A stretch of 55,050 nt of DNA, from assembly GCA_017524545.1 (NCBI GenBank), contig JAFXVN010000042.1, positions 1-55,050 on the forward strand, given 5' to 3'. The translations under genes were made by a program, and so were the position numbers. The DNA comes from Bacteroidaceae bacterium (lineage in GTDB: Bacteria; Bacteroidota; Bacteroidia; Bacteroidales; Bacteroidaceae). This document shows, piece by piece, positions 16,234 through 25,389 of the stretch; position 1 is the stretch's first letter; each line of letters starts with the position of its first letter. The notes below the pieces were generated by a model. That model did no database searches, was not told where the DNA came from, and saw only the letters and a list, made by a program, of their open reading frames with translations.

Positions 16234-18798
16234 ATGAAAATTAAACATCTGCTATTGGTGCTTGCCATTGCTGCGGCACCACAGAGCCACGCCCAGACCA
16301 CAGAAACGGCAGACGTGGACTCGCTGAGCACTGCGGAGCAAGAGGAGTTGCTGGACGACACTCACTTCACATTCTCCGAATCACAGCTTGGCGAAAACGA
16401 TGACGTTACGTCCGACGTCATTCATGTCAATTCATCGAACAATGTTTATCAGAGCCAGATAGGATGGGCATGGAGTGGCATTTGGTTCAAGTATCGTGCA
16501 TTGGACAATGCCTACAACGACATCTACATGAACGGTGTGCAAGTCAACAATCCCGAGAATGGCCGATTCTCCTATTCGACCATTGGCGGCATGAACGATG
16601 CTATGCGCAACAAAGACGATGTTGGAGCTTTCGAGGGCAACAGCTACTCTTTTAGCGGATTGGGCGGCAGCACCAACTACAACCTGCGTGCCAGCCAAAT
16701 GGCAGCCGGTCACAAGGTTACTCTCTCCGGTGCCAACCGCAACTATACACTGCGCGGCATGTACACATACGGCACTGGTCTGAACGAAGACGGATGGGCA
16801 TTCTTCGCCACCATTGGCTACCGCTGGGCGAATATGCAGACGGCAGCCGTCAAGGGTACTTTCTATAACAGCTTCTCCTATTTCATGGCAGTTCAGAAGG
16901 TCATCAACGAGAAGCACTCGCTGAACCTTGCCACTTGGGGCAATCCCACCGAGCGTGCCACAGCAGGTGCCAGCACCGACGAGGCAAACTGGCTTGCCAA
17001 CGACAACCTCTACAATCCCTACTGGGGATACCAGAATGGCCAGAAGCGTGCCAGCCGCGTTGTCAACAACTATGAGCCAAGTCTTCTCCTTACGTGGGAC
17101 TTCGATATCAATGATAAAATGAAGCTCACAACGAGTGCCTTCTTCAAGATGGCAAGGTACAAGACTACCAAGCTCAACTATAACGGCACCAACCCACATC
17201 CCGACTACTGGAAGCGTTTCCCGTCATATTATTATAATGTATGGGATGACGACCCAGAACTTGGCAAAGACTATAATGGTTTTTGGACGAACTATAACTA
17301 TTGGCAGGACGAGAGCTATCGCCAGATTAACTTCGACGAGCTTTATTTCGCCAATACGCAGCTCAACAAGACTGGCGCAGATGCTATCTATTGGATTGAG
17401 GCTCGTCACAACGACCACATGATGACCAATCTGTCCAGCACTTACGATTGGAACATCAAGAAGGGAATGAAGTGGAGCGTAGGTGTGCAGGTGCTCAGCA
17501 ATCGTGGGTCGCACTATAAGACAATGGAAGACCTCTTGGGAGGAAAGAATTTCCACAACACAAACACATATCTGGTGGGTGACTACCAGCAGACATCAAC
17601 CGAAGCCATGTACGATGTGAACCACGGCTATCAGAAGATTATCGAAGGTGACCGCTTCGGCAGTGACTATGATATATGGAATCAGGATGTCAAGCTCTGG
17701 ACGAGCCTCAACATGGAAAAGGACATATTCCAAAACTTTATTACAGCCAAGGTGGGTGGTCGGCGCATGTGGCGTGAAGGCTTCATGCGCAACGGTCTCT
17801 TCCAAGACAACAGTTACGGCAAGAGCGGCATTGCCCACTTCTTGGATGGCGGTCTGAAGATGGGTTCTACCGTCAACCTTGGCAAGGGACATGCCATTAC
17901 TATTGGTATGGCCTATGAACTCAAGGCTCCCGGAGCAGCCGTGGCTTTCGTATGTCCCGAGATGAACAACGATTACGTCTTGAACCTCAAGAACGAAAAG
18001 GTGGCAAGCGCGGAGGTGGGCTATGCTGTCAACAGCAGATGGTTACGCCTCAATCTGAGTGGTTACTACTATCACATGCAGGATGGTACAGAATGGCAGC
18101 AGTTCTTCAATGACGACGGCAACAGCTTCTCCTACAACAGCCTTACTGGTGTGAAGAAGGAGTACTATGGCGTTGAACTTGGTGCAAGAATCAAAATAAC
18201 CAGCAGCCTCGAGCTTGTAGCCCTGGGTACCTATAGCGAAGCAAAGTATGTGGATGACACACATGTGTATTGGATGAACAGCACCACGGGAAAACTTAAT
18301 GAAGACATCTGTCATAACGAGGGAATGCGCATGAACGGTACGCCTCTGGCGGCTGCAAGTCTTGGCTTGAACTATCGCATCAAGCGATGGTATCTTGGTC
18401 TGACGGGCAATTACTACGACCGCATCTATCTCTCTTATAGCCCCAACATGCGCTATGAGACGAACATGAAGAACGCAGGTCGCTATCATGGCGGTGAGTA
18501 TGACGTTCCCGAGCAGGCCAAGGGTAATGGCGGTTTTATGCTTGATGCCAGCATAGGCAGGCAGTTCTATGTGTGCCACCATCCCCTCAGTGTCAACTTG
18601 CAGCTTTGCAACCTGACCAACCGCCGCCGTATCACTACGGGTGGTTATGAGCAGAGCCGTAGCAATTACAGCGTTACGGAATCGGATAATGGCGGTGCGG
18701 ACCCAGTTGTTAAACGTACCTACAACTTTGAGAAGAATCCCAAGAAGTTCTATACACAGGGCTTCAACTTCATGCTCAACGTGAATTACAAGTTCTGA
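16234..18798 (+). CDS. TonB-dependent outer-membrane receptor
   Basis: An 854-residue outer-membrane beta-barrel with signal peptide (residues 1-20, ending SHA-Q) and an N-terminal plug-like region (DNAYNDIYMNGVQVNNPENG resembles the plug core). The rest is alternating amphipathic strands rich in aromatic residues, ending in a Phe (VNYKF), the usual barrel terminus. It has no CarboxypepD_reg domain and is not accompanied by a SusD gene, so it is not a typical polysaccharide-utilisation pair. It is followed within 75 bp by a DUF5689-type lipoprotein and then an OB-fold lipoprotein on the same strand. The ligand is unknown; nucleic-acid fragments are my hypothesis from the neighbours. Confidence 0.9.
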   Translation: MKIKHLLLVLAIAAAPQSHAQTTETADVDSLSTAEQEELLDDTHFTFSESQLGENDDVTSDVIHVNSSNNVYQSQIGWAWSGIWFKYRALDNAYNDIYMNGVQVNNPENGRFSYSTIGGMNDAMRNKDDVGAFEGNSYSFSGLGGSTNYNLRASQMAAGHKVTLSGANRNYTLRGMYTYGTGLNEDGWAFFATIGYRWANMQTAAVKGTFYNSFSYFMAVQKVINEKHSLNLATWGNPTERATAGASTDEANWLANDNLYNPYWGYQNGQKRASRVVNNYEPSLLLTWDFDINDKMKLTTSAFFKMARYKTTKLNYNGTNPHPDYWKRFPSYYYNVWDDDPELGKDYNGFWTNYNYWQDESYRQINFDELYFANTQLNKTGADAIYWIEARHNDHMMTNLSSTYDWNIKKGMKWSVGVQVLSNRGSHYKTMEDLLGGKNFHNTNTYLVGDYQQTSTEAMYDVNHGYQKIIEGDRFGSDYDIWNQDVKLWTSLNMEKDIFQNFITAKVGGRRMWREGFMRNGLFQDNSYGKSGIAHFLDGGLKMGSTVNLGKGHAITIGMAYELKAPGAAVAFVCPEMNNDYVLNLKNEKVASAEVGYAVNSRWLRLNLSGYYYHMQDGTEWQQFFNDDGNSFSYNSLTGVKKEYYGVELGARIKITSSLELVALGTYSEAKYVDDTHVYWMNSTTGKLNEDICHNEGMRMNGTPLAAASLGLNYRIKRWYLGLTGNYYDRIYLSYSPNMRYETNMKNAGRYHGGEYDVPEQAKGNGGFMLDASIGRQFYVCHHPLSVNLQLCNLTNRRRITTGGYEQSRSNYSVTESDNGGADPVVKRTYNFEKNPKKFYTQGFNFMLNVNYKF

Positions 18799-18873
18799 AT
18801 AACAGACAATAGGGAGTACTAAATAGATTCGACGCATAATCTATATTACACATTATATATATTTATAAGCAAA

Positions 18874-19755
18874 ATGAAAAAGCACTCATTCTTCATAGCT
18901 CTGTTGGCAGGTGTCTTTGCCGTGGCCTCTTGCATGGATAAGGACTGGGAAACGCCGGATTGCATCACCACGCAACCCGTTCAACCTCCATACGGCAACA
19001 ACAACCTGGTAGCAGGCACAACCATAACTATAGCGGATTTGCAAAGCAAATTTGTCAACATTATCAGCAATAGCAGCTATAAGGAAATAACGGAAGACTT
19101 GTGGCTCCGCTGTGTTGTGACAGGCAACGATGTAGGCAGCAATATCTACAAGCAGGTGACAGTACAGGACGAGACTGGCGGTATCATCATCGGCATCAAC
19201 GGCTCGGATCAGGGTGCCCGTATGTGTGTTAACCAAAAGCTCCTGATTAGCCTCAAGGGTCTATGTATAGGCGGTTATGGGGAACAGGCGCAGCTTGGCA
19301 CCGAATACTGGAACAGTAAGTACAGCGAATATCAAATTGGACGCATGGAAGTTCCTTTCTGGGAAGAACATGTCCGCCTCATTATGGACGGTACGCCAGA
19401 AGCGGCCGACTTTGGTGAGATGAAGGTCGATACGCTCGACTTCGATGCCAGTAAGTCTATGGCAGAGCAAGGCGGACGGGTGGTGCGGCTTACAGATGTG
19501 ACCATTACCGGCGAGGGCACACAGATTCTTGCTCCAAGCGACGGTTCTGTCACCCCGATAGGAGGCTGCATCAACCGCACTGTTTCTGGAGGAAACTCAG
19601 GCAACAATTGTGTGCTCCGTAGCAGTACCTACGCAGACTTCAAGGGTATTCCCCTCCCAGAAGGTCCTGTGACCTTTTATGGCATTGCCACTTGGTACAG
19701 GGGCAGCTGGCAAATTCTTGCCCGTACTCCGAGTGACCTGACTTGGGTGAAGTAA
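18874..19755 (+). CDS. DUF5689-type lipoprotein
   Basis: A 293-residue surface or periplasmic lipoprotein: the signal peptide ends in a lipobox (AVASC, Cys20). The mature protein begins MDKDWETPD; the body from ITIADLQSKF through VVTGNDVGSNIYKQVTVQDE and GGIIIGI has the all-beta, OB-like pattern of DUF5689, which is frequent beside TonB receptors and EEP nucleases in Bacteroidetes. The C-terminal half contains a second beta domain (QGGRVVRLTDVTITGEGTQI...VTFYGIATWYRGSWQILART). It lies 75 bp after the receptor and 45 bp before the next lipoprotein, consistent with one operon. A nucleic-acid- or ligand-binding partner of the receptor is inference. Confidence 0.85.
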   Translation: MKKHSFFIALLAGVFAVASCMDKDWETPDCITTQPVQPPYGNNNLVAGTTITIADLQSKFVNIISNSSYKEITEDLWLRCVVTGNDVGSNIYKQVTVQDETGGIIIGINGSDQGARMCVNQKLLISLKGLCIGGYGEQAQLGTEYWNSKYSEYQIGRMEVPFWEEHVRLIMDGTPEAADFGEMKVDTLDFDASKSMAEQGGRVVRLTDVTITGEGTQILAPSDGSVTPIGGCINRTVSGGNSGNNCVLRSSTYADFKGIPLPEGPVTFYGIATWYRGSWQILARTPSDLTWVK

Positions 19756-19800
19756 TAACAACATAAACAAGAAACAAACAAACAAAGACATATAAGCATT

Positions 19801-21570
19801 ATGAAAAAGACTTTCAAAACATTTGCACTTATGTTGCTGACCGCTTTTGCTTTCAGCAGCTGTGTTGACGTTCCCGCTCCTTATGGTTTGCCCGAAAAGG
19901 ATAGCAACACAGAAGGTGGCACGACCGGGACTAAAGTTGAGCCAAAAGGAGACGGCACTGCAGCTTCTCCCTTCAACGTGGCTGCTGCTGTAGCAAAGAT
20001 TAAAGAGATGGAACCTGGCGTAGAGTCAACAGAAGAATACTACATCAAGGGCAAAGTGCTTGCTGTGACTACTACAGCCGAAACCATTAAGCAATACGGC
20101 AACCATACCTTTACGATGGTTGACGAGGGTGACAATTCCACTGTCTTTACTGCATTTCAGGTTTATGGTCCTGGCAAGCAGAAATTCACTGCTGTTGACG
20201 ACATCAAGGCTGGCGACGAAGTGGTTGTTTGTGGCAGGGTGGTTAACTTCAAGGGAACTACACCTGAAACTGTCGGCAAGGGTGCTGCATACGTAGTCTC
20301 TATCAATGCTTCTGGTGACGGTGGAAGCAGTGAAGAAGATGTCAATGTTGAGCCGAAAGGTGATGGCACGGCAGCTTCTCCCTTCAATGTTGCAGCCATA
20401 GTTGCAGAGATTAAAAAGATGGAAGCTGGCGTAGAGTCAACGAAAGAATACTACATTAAAGGTAAGGTGCTTGCCGTGACTACAACAGCCGAAACCATTA
20501 AGCAATACGGCAACCACACCTTCACGATGGTTGACGAGGGTAACAATTCCACTGTATTTACAGCATTTCAGGTTTATGGCCCCAACAAGCAGAAATTCAC
20601 TTCTGTTGATGACATCAAGGCTGGTTATGAGGTTGTTGTATGTGGCAAGGTTGTCAACTATAAAGGAACTACGCCCGAAACTGTTGGCAAGGGTGCTGCT
20701 TACGTTGTCTCCATCAATTCTGAGGGCGGCAGTGGCGGCCAGGGCGGTGATGGTGGCAACATCCAGCATATCACCATCGCGGAGTTCCTTGCAAAGGCAG
20801 ATACAGAAACCACCTATGAACTGACTGGCACGGTGAAGAACATTTCCAACACAACCTTTGGCAACTTCGACCTTGAAGAGGATGGTTCCAGCATCTATAT
20901 TTATGGTTTGCTTGACAAGAATGGTGCATCAAGACAATTCGCAAGCCTTGGTATTGCAGAAGGCGACATTGTTACGCTTACGGGTAAATACTTCCTCTAT
21001 CAAGATAAGCCAGAGATTAAGGATGCTCAGTTTGTCAGTGTTACAAAAGGCAGTGGCGATGGCGGTGATGGCGGCGACGGTGGCGAAGGCGGTGACCCCG
21101 TCACAGACCTCGTCAATGGTGATTTCGAGAGTTGGGTAAGCGATACAGAAGCAACAGGATGGAAGTCAGCAAGCACAGCCAGCAATGCAGAAGTTAGTAA
21201 AAGCATTGAGGCTCACAGCGGTAATTACGCATGTCGAATTGCTGCTGGTGGAACATACAATAAGCGTCTTGCTACACAGGAAATGCAACTTGAAGCAGGT
21301 ACCTACACAATCTCATATTACGCAAAATCAACAACGAGTGATGTCTGCCAAACACGTACGGGGTATGCTACCGTAGCAAATCCTCAAAATCCAGTTTATA
21401 ACTATTTTGGATATACAACCATCAATAATCAAGACTGGACATTTGTTACTTTTGAGTTCACACTTACAGATAAAACAGAGCTTTGTCTTTTTGTTACGAA
21501 CCCGAAGAGCAACAGCTATAATGTCTCTCAGGACATCCTTGTTGATGATGCAACATTAGTCAAGCATTAA
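19801..21570 (+). CDS. Multidomain OB-fold lipoprotein with a tandem-duplicated domain
   Basis: A 589-residue lipoprotein (lipobox FSSC). Two nearly identical domains (about residues 46-175 and 183-310) start GDGTAASPFNVAA and contain YYIKGKVLAVTTTAETI and TPETVGKGAAYVVSIN; the pattern resembles the secreted OB-fold family DUF6359. A third, different OB-like domain follows (about 320-415: YELTGTVKNISNTTFGNFDL, GIAEGDIVTLTGKY). Gly/Asp-rich linkers separate them (GGDGGDGGEGGD). The last 150 residues form a jelly-roll/CBM-like module (LVNGDFESWVSDTEATGWKS ... DILVDDATLVKH). The stop codon overlaps the start of the next gene (TAATG). It may bind nucleic acid or glycan at the cell surface; no catalytic motif is visible. 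Confidence 0.8.
   Translation: MKKTFKTFALMLLTAFAFSSCVDVPAPYGLPEKDSNTEGGTTGTKVEPKGDGTAASPFNVAAAVAKIKEMEPGVESTEEYYIKGKVLAVTTTAETIKQYGNHTFTMVDEGDNSTVFTAFQVYGPGKQKFTAVDDIKAGDEVVVCGRVVNFKGTTPETVGKGAAYVVSINASGDGGSSEEDVNVEPKGDGTAASPFNVAAIVAEIKKMEAGVESTKEYYIKGKVLAVTTTAETIKQYGNHTFTMVDEGNNSTVFTAFQVYGPNKQKFTSVDDIKAGYEVVVCGKVVNYKGTTPETVGKGAAYVVSINSEGGSGGQGGDGGNIQHITIAEFLAKADTETTYELTGTVKNISNTTFGNFDLEEDGSSIYIYGLLDKNGASRQFASLGIAEGDIVTLTGKYFLYQDKPEIKDAQFVSVTKGSGDGGDGGDGGEGGDPVTDLVNGDFESWVSDTEATGWKSASTASNAEVSKSIEAHSGNYACRIAAGGTYNKRLATQEMQLEAGTYTISYYAKSTTSDVCQTRTGYATVANPQNPVYNYFGYTTINNQDWTFVTFEFTLTDKTELCLFVTNPKSNSYNVSQDILVDDATLVKH
19936..20757 (+). repeat. Intragenic 411-bp tandem duplication
   Basis: Sequence starting GTTGAGCC at 19936 is repeated from 20347, an offset of 411 bp (137 codons). 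The two copies are mostly identical, with differences largely at silent or conservative positions, so the duplication is recent or kept homogeneous. Confidence 0.85.
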
Positions 21571-21761
21571 TGAAACACACACTTTCTCTCTTTCTTTTCA
21601 TACTGCTGTGTCCTTCGGCGAGGGCACAGCAGTATGCTACGATTCTCTATCGACAGAGTGAACTGCCTCATGGCGTTCCTGTGACGGAGATAGATTCCGA
21701 GGTGGTGTGCGATGTGGCAGGCTGCACGGCTGTCAACGACGAGATGTTCTACAATTTTTGA
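21570..21761 (+). CDS. Small exported protein, 63 residues
   Basis: Starts with ATG overlapping the preceding stop by one base (TAATG) and stops overlapping the next start by one base (TGATG). A clear signal peptide (LFLFILLCPSARA, cleavage before QQY) leaves a mature peptide of about 43 residues containing two Cys (VVCDVAGC). I do not recognise it. It could be a genuine small secreted protein or a remnant N-terminal piece kept for translational coupling. Confidence 0.5.
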   Translation: MKHTLSLFLFILLCPSARAQQYATILYRQSELPHGVPVTEIDSEVVCDVAGCTAVNDEMFYNF

Positions 21762-22672
21762 TGCGAGTTTGGGTATTAGCTTTATTTACCGTATGTTGCG
21801 GTATGCTTCACGCCTATGACGTAGAGGTGGATGGCGTTTACTATGGCTTTTTCGGAACACGACGGGCATACGTTACACATCCGGGAGAATGGTCAATTGT
21901 AGATGCGCAACCTGCTGCTGCTTATACTGGCGAGATTATTATTCCTGAGACGATTACCTACAATGGGCGCACCTATACTGTCGTTTCTGTAGGTGCAAGT
22001 GCCTTTGCTGGTTGCGACGGGCTGACAGCTGTTCAGCTGCCATCTTCTGTGCGAGCCATTAGTGGCTGTGCCTTTCTGGGCTGCACCAGCCTGCGCCAAG
22101 TGTCTGTTCCTGCCACTATACAAGCTTTTAGCAGTTGTGCCTTTATGGGCTGCACGTCCTTGCAGCAAGTGACTCTGCCGCGCCATACGGAGATGATAGA
22201 GTCGCTGGCATTATATTGCTGTGCATCATTGACTTCACTTGCTCTGCCGCATACCGTTCGTGCCATTTCCCAAGGGGCATTGGAGCATCTTCCTGCAATG
22301 ACAGACCTCTATTGCTTTTCCTCTGTGCCTCCCGTTGCGGAGCATGGCGCTTTCACACCTGCCGACCAACAGCGTTGCATCCTGCATGTCCCTGCAGATG
22401 CATTGCATTTATATCAGGAGTCGCCCCTATGGAGCGACTTTTGTCGTATAGTGGCTCTAACAGATGAAGATTATACGGGACATAACTATCGACGTGGCGA
22501 CATTAACGATGATGGCAGTATCGATGTGGAAGATTTGCATTTGCTGCGTCGTCTTATTGTCAGTCTTCCCGACGATGCTGCCGTCCGTTGGGCTGCCGAT
22601 GTCAATGGCGACGGCAAAGTCAATGCCATAGACTATGTGACGTTGGCAAGGGAACAAAGCGGTAAGAGGTAA
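21761..22672 (+). CDS. BspA-like leucine-rich-repeat protein with C-terminal dockerin
   Basis: A 303-residue exported protein. I start at ATG 21761 (MRVWVLALFTVCCGMLHA, a signal peptide) because it overlaps the previous stop (TGATG); the in-frame upstream ATG at 21707 would add an unlikely leader. The middle has four to five LRR_5/BspA repeats of about 23 residues (ASAFAGCDGLTAVQLPSSVR, CAFLGCTSLRQVSVPATI, CAFMGCTSLQQVTLP). The end is a type I dockerin with two calcium loops: GDINDDGSIDVEDLHLLRRL and DVNGDGKVNAIDYVTLAR. BspA-type proteins mediate adhesion; dockerins bind cohesins in other bacteria, but none is seen here. It is the last gene of the 16.2-22.7 kb run. Confidence 0.85.
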   Translation: MRVWVLALFTVCCGMLHAYDVEVDGVYYGFFGTRRAYVTHPGEWSIVDAQPAAAYTGEIIIPETITYNGRTYTVVSVGASAFAGCDGLTAVQLPSSVRAISGCAFLGCTSLRQVSVPATIQAFSSCAFMGCTSLQQVTLPRHTEMIESLALYCCASLTSLALPHTVRAISQGALEHLPAMTDLYCFSSVPPVAEHGAFTPADQQRCILHVPADALHLYQESPLWSDFCRIVALTDEDYTGHNYRRGDINDDGSIDVEDLHLLRRLIVSLPDDAAVRWAADVNGDGKVNAIDYVTLAREQSGKR

Positions 22673-22709
22673 CTCCCGTTCGGAAAGGAAATAATTTTGA
22701 TTTTGGTAT

Positions 22710-22740
22710 TTTGTATTTTGAATTAAAAGTTGTACCTTTG
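22710..22740 (+). promoter_or_regulatory. Promoter for pheT
   Basis: TTTG (22710-22713), 19 bp, TACCTTTG (22733-22740), an exact consensus, 56 bp upstream of the pheT start. A TTGTAAATCGTCAAATTG micro-repeat (22766-22795) occupies the leader. Confidence 0.8.
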
Positions 22741-22796
22741 CACGCGAATTAAAAGAAAACCATATATTGTAAATCGTCAAATTGTAAATTGTCAAG

Positions 22797-25304
22797 ATGA
22801 ACATATCATACAAATGGCTTAAGGAATATGTCGATACGACGCTGAGTGCTCAGGAAGTTGCCGATGCTCTGACCAGTGCAGGTCTCGAAGTCGATAGCGT
22901 GGAAGAAGTGCAAACCATCAAAGGCGGCTTGGAAGGCCTGTGGGTGGCAGAGGTGCTGACCTGCGAGCCGCATCCCAACAGCGACCACATGCACGTCTGC
23001 ACCGTCAATGTCGGGCAAGGCGAGCCTTTACAGGTTGTCTGCGGTGCACCTAATGTGGCTGCTGGACAGAAGGTGATTGCTGCCGTTGTTGGCACCAAGC
23101 TCTACAGTGGCGACGAGTGTTTCACCATCAAGCGCAGCAAACTGCGCGGCGTGGAGAGTTGCGGTATGCTCTGTGCCGAGGACGAGATAGGCATAGGCAC
23201 AGACCATAGCGGCATCATTGTCCTGCCAGAGGACGCTGTTGTCGGCACACCTGCCGCCGAGTACTTCCATGTTGAGAGCGACTACCTCATAGAGGTGGAC
23301 ATCACCCCCAACCGTGCAGATGCATGCAGCCACTACGGTGTGGCTCGCGACCTTTATGCATGGCTCATCCAGCACGGCTACAAGACAAGCTTGCACCGTC
23401 CAGATTGCGACAGCTTCAAGGTCGATGACGAATCGCTGCCTATCAGCATCACCATCGACGACCCGAACCTCTGTCCGCGCTATGTTGGCGTCACGCTGAC
23501 AGGTTGCGAGGTCAAGGAGAGTCCCGAATGGCTGCAGAACAAGCTGCGCACCATCGGTCTGCGTCCTATTAACAACATTGTCGATATCACCAACTATATT
23601 ATGATGGCCTATGGTCAGCCGCTGCATTGCTTTGATGCTGACATGATAGAGGGCGGTCAGGTGATTGTCAAGACGCTGCCCGAAGGCACCCCCTTCGTGA
23701 CGCTCGACGGCGTGGAGCATAAGCTCTCCGACCAAGACCTCGCCATTTGCAACGCTAAGGAGCCGATGTGCATTGCCGGTGTGTTCGGCGGCAAGGGAAG
23801 CGGCACCTACGACACCACGACGAATGTCCTGCTTGAGAGTGCCTACTTCAACCCCACCAGCATCCGCAGAAGTGCCCGTCGCCACGGACTTAGCACCGAT
23901 GCCAGCTTCCGTTTTGAGCGTGGCATCGACCCCAATGGTCAGGTTTATGCATTGAAGCAAGCCGCCATTCTTGCCAAGGAACTGGCAGGCGCAAAGGTTA
24001 GTATGCAGATTGTGGATGTTCACCCCAAGCAGTTGCCCGACTTCAAGGTGTTGCTCAAATATGATTATGTCGATAGTCTCATTGGCAAGCACATTCCCGC
24101 AGAGACCATCAAGAGCATTGTCACGAGCCTTGAAATGAAGATTGACAGCGAGACCGCCGAAGGACTGGAACTCACCGTTCCTGCCTACAGAGTGGATGTG
24201 CAGCGTCCTTGCGACGTGGTGGAAGACATCCTGCGCATCTATGGATATAATAATGTGGAGATTCCCTCGACGCTCAAGAACAGTCTGACCGTCAAAACCA
24301 TTCACGACACGAGCCACAAGCTGCAGAACATCATCGCAGAGCAATTGGTGGGCGGCGGCTTCCGCGAGATTCTGAACAACAGCCTCCAGCGCGGTGCATA
24401 CTACGACGGCCTCGAATCCTACAAGAGCGAGGAGTCTGTGAAACTCCTCAATCCCCTCAGCCAGGACCTCAACGCCCTGCGCCAGACCTTGCTCTTCGGC
24501 GGCTTGGAGAGCATTGCCCGCAACGTCAGCTATCGCAACACCGACCTGCGCTTCTTCGAGTACGGCAACTGCTATCGTTTCCAAGCAGAGAAGAAATGTC
24601 CCGACATCATCCCAGGTGTGAGCAGTAGCCGCGACCCGGAGGTCATCAAGCATGTGCTCGATGCCTATAGCGAGGATTATCACCTCGGCCTTTGGCTCAC
24701 AGGCAAGCGCGTTCGCGGCAGCTGGGCGCATCCCGACGAGGACAGCTCCTTCGCACAGCTCAAGGCATACGTCATGAACATCTTCACGCGCCTTGGCGTA
24801 CCATTCGGAATGCTTGTCTTTGCAGAAGGCAAGAGCGACATCTACAGCACAAGCCTCTGCATCCAGAACCGTGGCGGCAAGGTATTGGCAGAGATGGGCA
24901 TTGTCTCTGGCAAGCTCACGAAGGCATTCAGCATCGATGCGCCTGTCTATTTCGCTGACATTCGATGGAACCAAATCATGCGCATCATTCAGAAGCAGAA
25001 CGTCACCTATACCGAGATAAGCAAGTTCCCAGCCGTCAGCCGCGACCTCGCCCTGCTGCTCGACAGCAGTGTGCCCTTCGGCGAAGTGGAGCGCATCGCC
25101 TACCAGACGGAAAAGAAATTGCTCAAGGCAGTCAAGCTCTTTGATGTCTATGAGGGCAAGAATCTGCCCGAAGGCAAGAAGAGCTATGCAGTCAACTTCA
25201 TCCTGCAAGACAGCGAGAAGACAATGGGCGACAAGCAGATTGATGCCATTATGCAGAAGCTCATCAACAACTTGAAGCAGCAACTCGGCGCAGAGCTTCG
25301 CTAA
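22797..25304 (+). CDS. pheT: Phenylalanine--tRNA ligase beta subunit
   Basis: An 835-residue subunit that, with PheS (elsewhere), charges tRNA-Phe in the cytoplasm. Domains in order: N-terminal MNISYKWLKEYVD and B1, the EMAP/tRNA-binding domain (about 40-150; HPNSDHMHVCTVNVG), the B3/4 editing domain (RNA-contact block NNIVDITNYIMMAYGQPLHCFDAD), B5 (VPAYRVDVQRPCDVVEDILR), the core synthetase-like domain, and the C-terminal ferredoxin-fold anticodon-binding domain (ISKFPAVSRDLALLLDSSVP). Length and order are typical. yebC follows 85 bp downstream; the gap is micro-repeat DNA. Confidence 0.97.
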   Translation: MNISYKWLKEYVDTTLSAQEVADALTSAGLEVDSVEEVQTIKGGLEGLWVAEVLTCEPHPNSDHMHVCTVNVGQGEPLQVVCGAPNVAAGQKVIAAVVGTKLYSGDECFTIKRSKLRGVESCGMLCAEDEIGIGTDHSGIIVLPEDAVVGTPAAEYFHVESDYLIEVDITPNRADACSHYGVARDLYAWLIQHGYKTSLHRPDCDSFKVDDESLPISITIDDPNLCPRYVGVTLTGCEVKESPEWLQNKLRTIGLRPINNIVDITNYIMMAYGQPLHCFDADMIEGGQVIVKTLPEGTPFVTLDGVEHKLSDQDLAICNAKEPMCIAGVFGGKGSGTYDTTTNVLLESAYFNPTSIRRSARRHGLSTDASFRFERGIDPNGQVYALKQAAILAKELAGAKVSMQIVDVHPKQLPDFKVLLKYDYVDSLIGKHIPAETIKSIVTSLEMKIDSETAEGLELTVPAYRVDVQRPCDVVEDILRIYGYNNVEIPSTLKNSLTVKTIHDTSHKLQNIIAEQLVGGGFREILNNSLQRGAYYDGLESYKSEESVKLLNPLSQDLNALRQTLLFGGLESIARNVSYRNTDLRFFEYGNCYRFQAEKKCPDIIPGVSSSRDPEVIKHVLDAYSEDYHLGLWLTGKRVRGSWAHPDEDSSFAQLKAYVMNIFTRLGVPFGMLVFAEGKSDIYSTSLCIQNRGGKVLAEMGIVSGKLTKAFSIDAPVYFADIRWNQIMRIIQKQNVTYTEISKFPAVSRDLALLLDSSVPFGEVERIAYQTEKKLLKAVKLFDVYEGKNLPEGKKSYAVNFILQDSEKTMGDKQIDAIMQKLINNLKQQLGAELR

Positions 25305-25307
25305 AAG

Positions 25308-25388
25308 CATCGTCATAACGAAATAATGTCATAACGTCATAACGAAAGATAAATTGTAAATTGTAAATCGTCAAATAGTAAATTTCAT
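25308..25388. repeat. Micro-repeat tract between pheT and yebC
   Basis: CGTCATAACGAAATAATGTC-type units (25311-25345) and then TAAATTGTAAATTGTAAATC-type units (25349-25386). The first type matches the tract at 10277-10312, the second the leader of pheT and the topB/MBL junction. Confidence 0.75.
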
Positions 25389-25389
25389 T

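Noticed and set aside
21707-21760. Upstream ATG 21707 as start of the LRR-dockerin protein, or a programmed frameshift from the 63-residue frame
   Set aside because: ATG 21761 gives a proper signal peptide and the TGATG overlap; no slippery heptamer is visible, and the upstream codons encode an Arg/Cys-rich leader unlike any export signal.
22543-22672. Cellulosome involvement from the dockerin
   Set aside because: No cohesin, scaffoldin or cellulase is in the window; isolated dockerin-like ends are seen in Bacteroidales proteins of other roles.
23028-25316. A 762-codon open frame antisense to pheT
   Set aside because: It mirrors the codon bias of pheT, has no start context or recognisable motif, and the plus-strand gene is certain. 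Similar long antisense frames oppose proS (3610-5328) and the aminotransferase (9058-10308) and are rejected for the same reason.
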